64,000 nt of DNA. Source: Thiomicrospira cyclica ALM1 (GTDB lineage: Bacteria > Pseudomonadota > Gammaproteobacteria > Thiomicrospirales > Thiomicrospiraceae). This document shows positions 44,301-53,300 of the stretch, piece by piece. The position numbers and the translations under genes are program-made. The notes beneath the pieces are model-generated. The model searched no databases and was not told the DNA's origin. It worked only from the letters and a program-made list of their open reading frames with translations. The DNA lies in contig NC_015581.1 of the NCBI RefSeq assembly GCF_000214825.1, positions 1,612,001 to 1,676,000 on the forward strand. The letters are read 5' to 3'. The first letter of the stretch is position 1; every line of letters starts with the position of its first letter.

Positions 44301-47300
44301 CGTCAAGGTAAGTCTGTGACGACCATCAAGCGCTTGTTTAAACTTGATGTTGGCGGATCCAGTGTCGATGTCGACCGCACCGGTCAGGGTCGTGGCCGAG
44401 ACGAAGGTGACTTCATCTGCATTGGTGATGATGTCACCCGCGGTTTCGATGCCGTCGTCGCCAGTCAGATGCACAGCGCCGTCAGCGTTGATGTCACCGT
44501 CGGCTGCAATGATTAGCTGGCCTGCGGTGGCATTCAAGGTCACGACGCCATCATCAGTGGTATTGATGCCATGGTTGACTGTAATCGCCTGGTTGTTGAT
44601 CTGCACACCTGCGCTGGTGGTCGTCGCCATGGCTTCGGTATCGGAGCCGAAGGTGCCCGCGTTTAAGGTGGTGGTGCCGGTGCCAGTCGTCTGCACGAAG
44701 CTGGCAGCACGCAGGCCGTTGACCGTCACGTCGCGGGCATTGCTCACGGTCACCGCACCCAGAGGGGTCGTACCCCCTACCAGGCCGGTGAAGGTGATGT
44801 CGCCGCTGCCAGCGGTGAGACCCAGCGTGTGTGCGGTTTCGGCGGCCGAGTTCAGCGTTTCGCTGAAGGTGATGTCGCCACCCGCCGTGTCGGTATCCAG
44901 TGTTACGCCCTGGGTCAAGGTCACGGCCTTGGCAAAGCTGATCGCATCGTTAGTCGTCGTGATGTTGCCACCCAAGCTCACGGAACCCGTATCAGCCGTG
45001 CTGACCTGAGCAAAGGCGCCATCTAGGGTGAAGTTCGCACCATTGTCGATGGTCAGCGTGCCGGCGTTGTTAATGCGCACTGCACCGTCGTTGGTGGTGG
45101 TAACACCCGCCAAAAAGCGAACGTTGTTGCCGTTCAGATCAATGCCGTTATCGTTGCTTGAGCTACCACCGATCTGGCCTGTGGTGCTCACGGTGCCACC
45201 GAAGGTGGTGATGCCTGTGCCCGCTACCTGCTCAATGCTCAGGGCATTGAAGGCTGCACCATTGGCCACGGTCACATCTTCAGCGCTGTGGATGGTCACG
45301 GCACCCAAGCGACCGTCGTTTTCTGTGCCCGCGGCACCCACGGCTGCATCAAACGCAATACTGCCTGTTCCCGCTGTAATGGTGACATCATTAAAACCAC
45401 CATCACTGGAGTTCAGCGTGCTGGTAAAGGTCACATCGCCCGCGCCAGCACCCGTATCAATCACCAGCGCCGAGTTGGCCATCGTGGCACCGGCAAAGGT
45501 GATGTTCGAGCCATCGGTCGTGTAGGTGCTGCTGGTGTCAATCGTGCCACCAGCAGTGTAATGCTGAGTGCTCGTGGTGGTCACATCACGCAGGGTGATG
45601 TTGGCCGCGGTGATATCCAGTGAGGTCAGGGCTGTGCCAGCACCCACATGGGCAAGCGTCTGGAACACGACATTGCCAGTGCCAGCGGTCAAGGTCAGAG
45701 CCTGCGCACCGTTAATGGTAGTGCCAAACGTGATGTTGCCAGCACCTGCGCCGCTATCAACCGTCACACCATTGGTCAGTGTGATGGCATTGGTAAAGTC
45801 AATTGCGGCATCGGCCGTGGTGATGTCACCGCCCAGGTTCACCGTACCTCCGCCTAGCTGATCAAACGCACCAGCCAGGTTGAAGTGCGCACCGTTATTA
45901 ATGGTCAGGGTGTCGGCATTGCTGATGCGCACCGCACCGCTGCCGGTGGTGGTCACCGCTTGCTTGAACTGCACCGTGCCGGTGGTCGTGATGTCGATGC
46001 CGTTCGTGTTAGCAGGGGTGCCACCAATCTCGCCACTGGTGTTGACTGTGCCGCCGAAGGTGGTCGCGCCTGTACCTGCAACTTGTTCGAAGCTCACCGC
46101 GTTAAACGACTTGCCGTCGGAAACCGTGACACCGGTCGCTGTAGCGATGGTGACGGCTCCCAGGCGGCCATTATTCGCCGCACCGACGTTGTCCTGGAAG
46201 GCAATGGTCGCGCCATCGGTACCGTTGATGGTCAGGTTGTGGAGCTCGCTGGCGGTGTCGGTATCGTTGGCAATGCTGTCAACGGTACCGGTGAAGGTCA
46301 CCGCACCCGTGCCGCGGGTGATAGTGACGTCGTTATCCAGGCGTGTGGCGCCGTTCATGCGGACGATGCCGTTGTTGTTGGTGGTATCGATGGTCAGACC
46401 ATCCAGACGGATGTTGGTGGCGGTGATGTCAACGCCCTCTTCCGCCGTGGTGGTCACATTACCCGTCAACGTGGTCTGCGTGCCGCCTTCTTGCACCAGG
46501 CTCGCGGCATTAATCGTGCTCGAAGCCAGCGTCTGGTTGGCGCTCTTAATCAGGATAGCGCCCAGAGGGGTCGTACCCCCAACTGGGCCGGTGAAGGTGA
46601 TGTTGCCTTCGCCAGCGGTGAGGGTGAGGTTCGGACCACCGTTCAAGGTGCTGGAGAAGGTGATGTTGCCGGCGCCTGTGCCCGTCGACATTGCTATCGC
46701 ACTTGCATTAGCTAGGGTCACACCGGTGGCAAAACTGATGGCACTGTTGGTGGTCGTGATATTACCGCCAATGGTGCTCGTGCCCGCGCCGTTCTGAGTA
46801 AAGCCTTGATCGGCGGTGATGTAGCGACCGCCTAAAGTTGCAAATGTGCCTTCATTGGTCACGGTGACCGTACCAGCGCTGTCAATGTGACCATTGATCT
46901 TCAGGTTCTGACCGGTGAACGCAAAATCGTTTGACAGCAGCACTTCTGCCAATGCGGTTAAGTCACTACCAGCTAATTGCGTAAAGCGACCTGCGGTGAT
47001 CTGGTTGCTGAAGATGACCGCTGACGCATTAGTGATCGTCAGGTTGCCTGTACCCAGATCCACGGCACCGGTCACAGAGATATCGTCATCCGAACCAGCG
47101 TTCAGGGTCAGTGACTCGTTATCCGCACTGGTGATCGTGCTCAAGAAACTAATGTTGTTACCCGACGCGCCACCTGAGGTCACAGTAATCAAATCACTGC
47201 TATTGAGTGTGACGGCATCGGCGAAGGTCACGCCAGCGCTCGTACTCTGCAGATTCGCACCCAAGGTCACTGTGCCGCCGCCCAACTGCTGGAAGGCATT

Positions 47301-50300
47301 GGTCACGGTGATGTTGGCCACATCGGCGGTGGTGAACACACCGGTGTTATTAACCGTCATCGTGTCACCGACCGTGTTGTTCGCCGCATTCAACGTCAAC
47401 GAACGGCCTGTGAAATCAAAGGCGCCACTCAGAGCCACGGTGCCATCAAAGGTGGTCAGGCCGGTGGTCGTGTTCGCGGCAGACTGCGTGAAGCTGGCTG
47501 CAGTGACGCTTTGCTCAAATGTAGCCTCGTTGGCTTCAGTCACAACGATCGCACCGAGCGCGTCGGCACCCGCGGCACCCACTGCACCGCGCACTGTGAT
47601 GTTGCCATCCGTACCAGCATCCAAGGTCAAGGCCTGAGCGGCGCCGGTGATGGTCGCGGTATTGGTAGCACCCAGCACCATGTTCTGGCCCGAAGCGCCG
47701 CCGGTGCTCAGCACCACAGCGTCAGTACCGGTCAGTGCAATGGCGGTATCGAAGCGCATGCCTGCGGTAGCTGTCAGGTTGCCGCCCAAGCTGCTGGTGC
47801 CAGTGCCGTCTTGCGTGAACTGACCGGTGACTGTGATATCTGCCACATCAGCCGTGGTGAACAGACCTGCGTTGGTCACATCCATGGTGCCACCGATGGT
47901 GCTGCCACTGGCGTTGAAGGTCAGCGCCTGACCGGTGAAGTCAAATGCACCACTCAGATCCACGGTGCCGCCGAAGGTGGTGGCGCCGGTGCCCGCTTGC
48001 TGTTCGAAGCTCACCGCGTTAAACGACTTGCCATCAACAACCGTAACGTCAGTTGCTGTCGCAATCGTCACCACTCCCAAGCGACCGTTGGTGCCCGCAC
48101 CGACGTTATCTTGGAAAGTAACAGCGCCACCATCTGTGCCGTTGATGGTCAGGCTATTAAAGGCTGAGTCAGTTTCAGATGGGTTAGGCAAGCTATCAAG
48201 CGTCCCGGTAAAGGTCACCGCACCTGAGCCACGAGTGATTGTGACATTGGACACCGCCAACTCGGTGGCGCCATTCATACGTACGATGCCGTTGCCCGCC
48301 GAGGTATCGATCTGCTGTGTGCCCAACTCAATAACACCAGCCGTGAGGTCCAAGCCCGCGGATGTCGTCGTCGTTACATTGCCTGAGAGTTGCGTGCGCG
48401 TGCCAGCTGACTGAACCAAACTCGCGGCATTGAACGCTTCAGCAGCAAAGGTCACGTCTGCACTCGTGATCAAAACCGCACCCAGTGCATTGCCACTGCC
48501 ACCGACAACATCACTGAAGGTGATATCGCCCGTGCCAGCGGTCAGTGTCAGGTTGTGCGTGCCATCAAGGGTCTCGCTGAAGGTGATATTGCCACCATCA
48601 GTGTCGGTATCCAGAGTTACGGCCTGAGTCAGGGTCACACCCTTCGCGAAGCTGATGTTGGCATCGGCGGTGGTGATGTTGCCACCGAGATTCACCGAAC
48701 CGGAGTTGGCGGTGCTGACCTGAGCAAAGGCGCCATCGAGGTCGAAGTTCGCGCCGTTATCGATGGTCAAGAGACCTGCGTTGTTGATGCGCACTGCACC
48801 GTCGTTGGTGGTGGTAACACCCGCCAAAAAGCGAACGTTGTTGCCGTTCAGATCAATGCCGTTATCGTTGCTTGAGCTACCACCGATCTGGCCTGTGGTG
48901 CTCACGGTGCCACCGAAGGTGGTGATGCCTGTGCCCGCTACCTGCTCAATGCTCAGGGCATTGAAGGCTGCACCATTGGCCACGGTCACATCTTCAGCGC
49001 TGTGGATGGTCACGGCACCCAAGCGACCGTCGTTTTCTGTGCCCGCGGCACCCACGGCTGCATCAAACGCAATACTGCCTGTTCCCGCTGTAATGGTGAC
49101 ATCATTAAAACCACCATCACTGGAGTTCAGCGTGCTGGTAAAGGTCACATCGCCCGCGCCAGCACCCGTATCAATCACCAGCGCCGAGTTAGCGACCGTG
49201 GCACCCGTAAAGGTAATGCTGGAGCCATCAGAGGTATACGTGCTGTTGGTGTTGATTGCGCCCACATAGCTTTGCGAGCCCACTGTCGCTACATCATTCA
49301 GAGTAATGTTGGCGGCAGTCACATCAACGCTGGCTAACTTAACTTGGCCAATTGCAGATTCAAATGCAACATCACCAGCACCCGCATCAACTACGAGCGC
49401 GAAGTTCTCACGAATCGATTGTTTGAAAACAATTTTTGAGTTGCTGAAATCAACACCTGTGCCAGAACTGTCAAACGAAACAGTTGCTGCAGCGTTTAAA
49501 TTAATCGCTGAATTAAAGGTAATATCGCCAGCCGCTGTGCTGGTGACGCTGCCATTAAGCGTAATTTGAGTTCCGTCAGTTGCCGTATAGGTCTGAGCTC
49601 CAGCAATCGAAAAGTCTCCGGAAATCGCCAGATTTCTAGCGCTCGCGGTCAAGGAAGTCAAATTAGAACTACCCACTTCACTTAACCCGGTGATAGTGCC
49701 ATTCCCGGCATTTAAAGTGAGGTCAAAGGCACCAGAAACTGCGCCTCCAATTGTTAATGTGGAGTTGTTGGAATCAATCGTCGCCGCGCCAGTTGCCAAC
49801 ACCAGCCCACTGCTAAACGTTAGATTGTCAAAACCACTGAAATCCATACCACCGGACTTACCCAGCGTAACCACACCGGTAAACGTCGAGCCACCCGCCC
49901 CATCGGCCAGAGTTACCGTGTCTTGGAACGCCACGGCACCGGATGCATTGATGCCACTTGCGGCACCCAACGTCGCTTTAAAAATAGTCTCGCCAGTGCT
50001 CAGCAAATTAAGAGCGGTATTATCCCCGGAGCTACCAATATCGCTAAGGCTATTCTCAAACGTGGTGGTCGCGGCACCAGCATCAATTGTTAGCCGATTC
50101 CCAGCGCCTAAAATTGGTCCATTAAAGATAATTTCATCACCAACAGCACCGTTACTTTGAACAGTTACACTTCTACCAAGAGTGATATTACCGTTGAAGG
50201 TAATTTTCCCCGTGGCCGTGCTGGTAATGGTTCCTGAACTGCCATTAATCTTGATGGCATCACCATCGATGTTGGTCGTATTAAATGTCATCGGTCCGGC

Positions 50301-53300
50301 TACCGACAGGTCAGGTAGCGTTAAGGTATCAGCGGTAAGTGTCAATCCGGTTGCAATGTTCTGGATGAGATTTAGACCGTTGATCGTACCCGTAGCTGCC
50401 GTTAAATCGACCTCGTTTGCCCCAATAATTGCTTTAGCAAGTGCGAAAGTGTCGCTATTGACGAAAGTTAAGTTGCCACCGCCGTGTTCTACATCAAGTG
50501 TTGCCACTTCATTGAGCTCATTATCCAAAGTCACAGATGCGTCTGCGCCGGTAATAATTAAACGTTCCGCCTTGATGGAGCCATCGATAGTGTTTGTGAT
50601 TTCTCCACCTGCCTGCAAACTAAAGTCACCATCAACAAAACTGACACCTCCATCAAACATGATGGCGTTCGATTCAGTGATATTAACTGTACTGGCTGCA
50701 ACAATTTGTAGTCTGCCAATATCGGTGTCCGATGCGCCTAACGTAATTGCTTCATTGGTTGAACTACTGTCTCCCGCACGCAAGGTGAGTAGTCCAGGTA
50801 CTGACCAAGCATCTCCCTCAACAATGGCGTCATTTTCGTAAATGGTGGCATTTCCCGAAATCTCACCTGAGGTCTCAGTGACGACGCTTAAATTACCAAA
50901 CACATTGAGCTGATTGAGCACGATATCATTGCCGTTACGCGCGGTCACAGAAACCGCATTACTACCCACATTCCATGCAGATGCCTGTGTTAAATGACTA
51001 TTTTCAACCAATGTGATCGCGGCGCCATTAGTAATAGCAATATCGCCAAAGACGTTTTCTTCATTAACCAACTTAATTGCATGACCGGATGAATTAAGTG
51101 TGGTGGTTCCCGTAGTGTTCCAGGGCGTGGCCCCATCCTCAATGGCATCATTTTCGGTAATCGATACGGTTCCTCCCGTTACAGACAGGTCACCAAGAAT
51201 GTTCGCTGCGTGCGTAAGGGTCACCGCATTGTTGTTTTCAGCGATCAGTGTAACGGGTGCCTTGCCAGATGCACTGAGCTCCCAAGCGCTTCCCTGCGTT
51301 ATTGCGTCATTTTCGGTGATCGCAACCGATTTTGGTCGTGCGGTGGGGGTCGTACCAGATTTGATGGTAACGATGTTGATGTCACCGAGGACATTCCCAG
51401 ACTGGCTAAGGTCGATGGCGTATTTCCCATTATAAAACTCCGGATTGGAACCAGAGCCGACAACATTTAGGGTCACCGGAGTATCGCCAATCTTCCATGC
51501 TGCGCCTTGGGTTATATCATCTTGCTCCGAAATGGTGACCGACGTTAGCGTCGCCCCACTATCACCATTAGTATCAAACGCCTCAATAGTAATATCGCCA
51601 AGAACATTGCCAACTGTTCCAGACCAAGAATCAAGGGTTATAGACTTACCGGCAGCTGCTCTTAGTACAGTATTTCCTGTGTTCCAGTAGCTATGATCCG
51701 TGATCGCATCATTCTCTGTAATCGTTACCGCGTTCGCTTCAATGCGCAGGCCGCCCAGCACATTGCCCTTATTCGTCAGACTGATATCACCACCCCGAGC
51801 TGTTCCGCTTGCATCGCGCGCCAATAAGGTGGTGGTGCCAGTCCGCCATGCCCCATTGTTGGTGTAATTCGTATCGAAGAAGTCGCTGATGGCTGCCGTC
51901 GAAGCGTCAGGCGCATTCAGATCAATAAATACCAAACCGCTGCCGCTCAATATCTGAAGCGGACCGAGTGTACTGGTATTTTGGTTAAGGGTGATGCTAG
52001 CGTTATTATCTGTTTTTAGGATAGTAACACCGCGTGTATCCCAAGCACCAAATTGCGTGATTGCCCGCTCATTGCGCACGGTGACATCGCCAGGTGAGTC
52101 GCCCTCACCCAATTGGGTTAACTTCAAAGCCCCGAGTCGGTTTCCTGCGTTATCAAGATCAATGGCCTGACCATTGGTGGTAAGTTCCACAGACCGTAAT
52201 AAAGAGGAGGAAGAACCATAACTCAGATTCCAGCCAGACGCCTGGGTAATGGCGTCATCCTCACGAATGGTAATCTGCCCTGAATTACTAGAGCTAGAAT
52301 TGACAGAAATGCTTAACGGCCCAAACTTATTTGCTGCATTGTCAAGCGTAACCACATTCCAATTGTTGAGGGTCGTTGTCGAACCAGAAATAACCGTGCC
52401 TGACTGCGTAAGATCGCGACTCGTTGTGCTGGCTTGCAATGTCAGCGTGCCTTTCGCCTCAGCTTCGGCCAAAACAAGATTGCTGTTACTCTGAATAGCA
52501 ACATTTTCGCCATCAAACGCCAAGGTACTCCAAAGATTACTGGAGTTATTGAGTGTAATATCATATCGCGCGTCATTAGCTGCACTACCTTCACGGGCTA
52601 TAAAAGACGCTGCTATAGTGCCTGATGCATTAATCCGCCCAGAAGATGACGTGGTATTTTGAGTAATAGCCCCTTTCGCTTCGATGGTGATGGTACCTGA
52701 AAGTGATTCCATGTTTTGGATGACTAGGGCACGGCCATTATAAAAATCCAACCCATTCGCACTCTGAACAATCAAATTGTTAATTCGATTGTTATTGTCT
52801 AACAACGTAATGCTGTTTGAACCGGCCCTAAAAGTTGCGGTAACAGTTGTAGCAGTTTCATTCATAACAATACCACCCACTTCCTGGGTAATGCTGCCTG
52901 TTGGCACCTGTACATTCAGGGTCCCGGTCAACAACATGGTCGGGATTTCAAAAGTATTCAAGTTAGCAAACGTGAATGTGACATTGCGCAAAGAGCTCGA
53001 TGGAAACCCATTGATGACACTAGCACTGCTGGTGCTATTACTGAAGTTGAGATCCTGATAAGTACCACCATTCAATGTTGCCATGGTAACGTTCCCAGAA
53101 AAAACGTTTGAAGCAGCACTCAGAGTCAGGTTTTTATTGGCAGCTGTGACCGTAAATGTGGAATCTCCTGTCACATTGAAAGCAAAACTAGTGCCGTAAT
53201 TGATATGGTCACCCGCGGTAACAGAAAAGTTACCACCAACAGTGGACGTTCCTGAAAATGTACCTGTGACAGCTTCAGCTGCGGTAAGGGAAAGATCACC

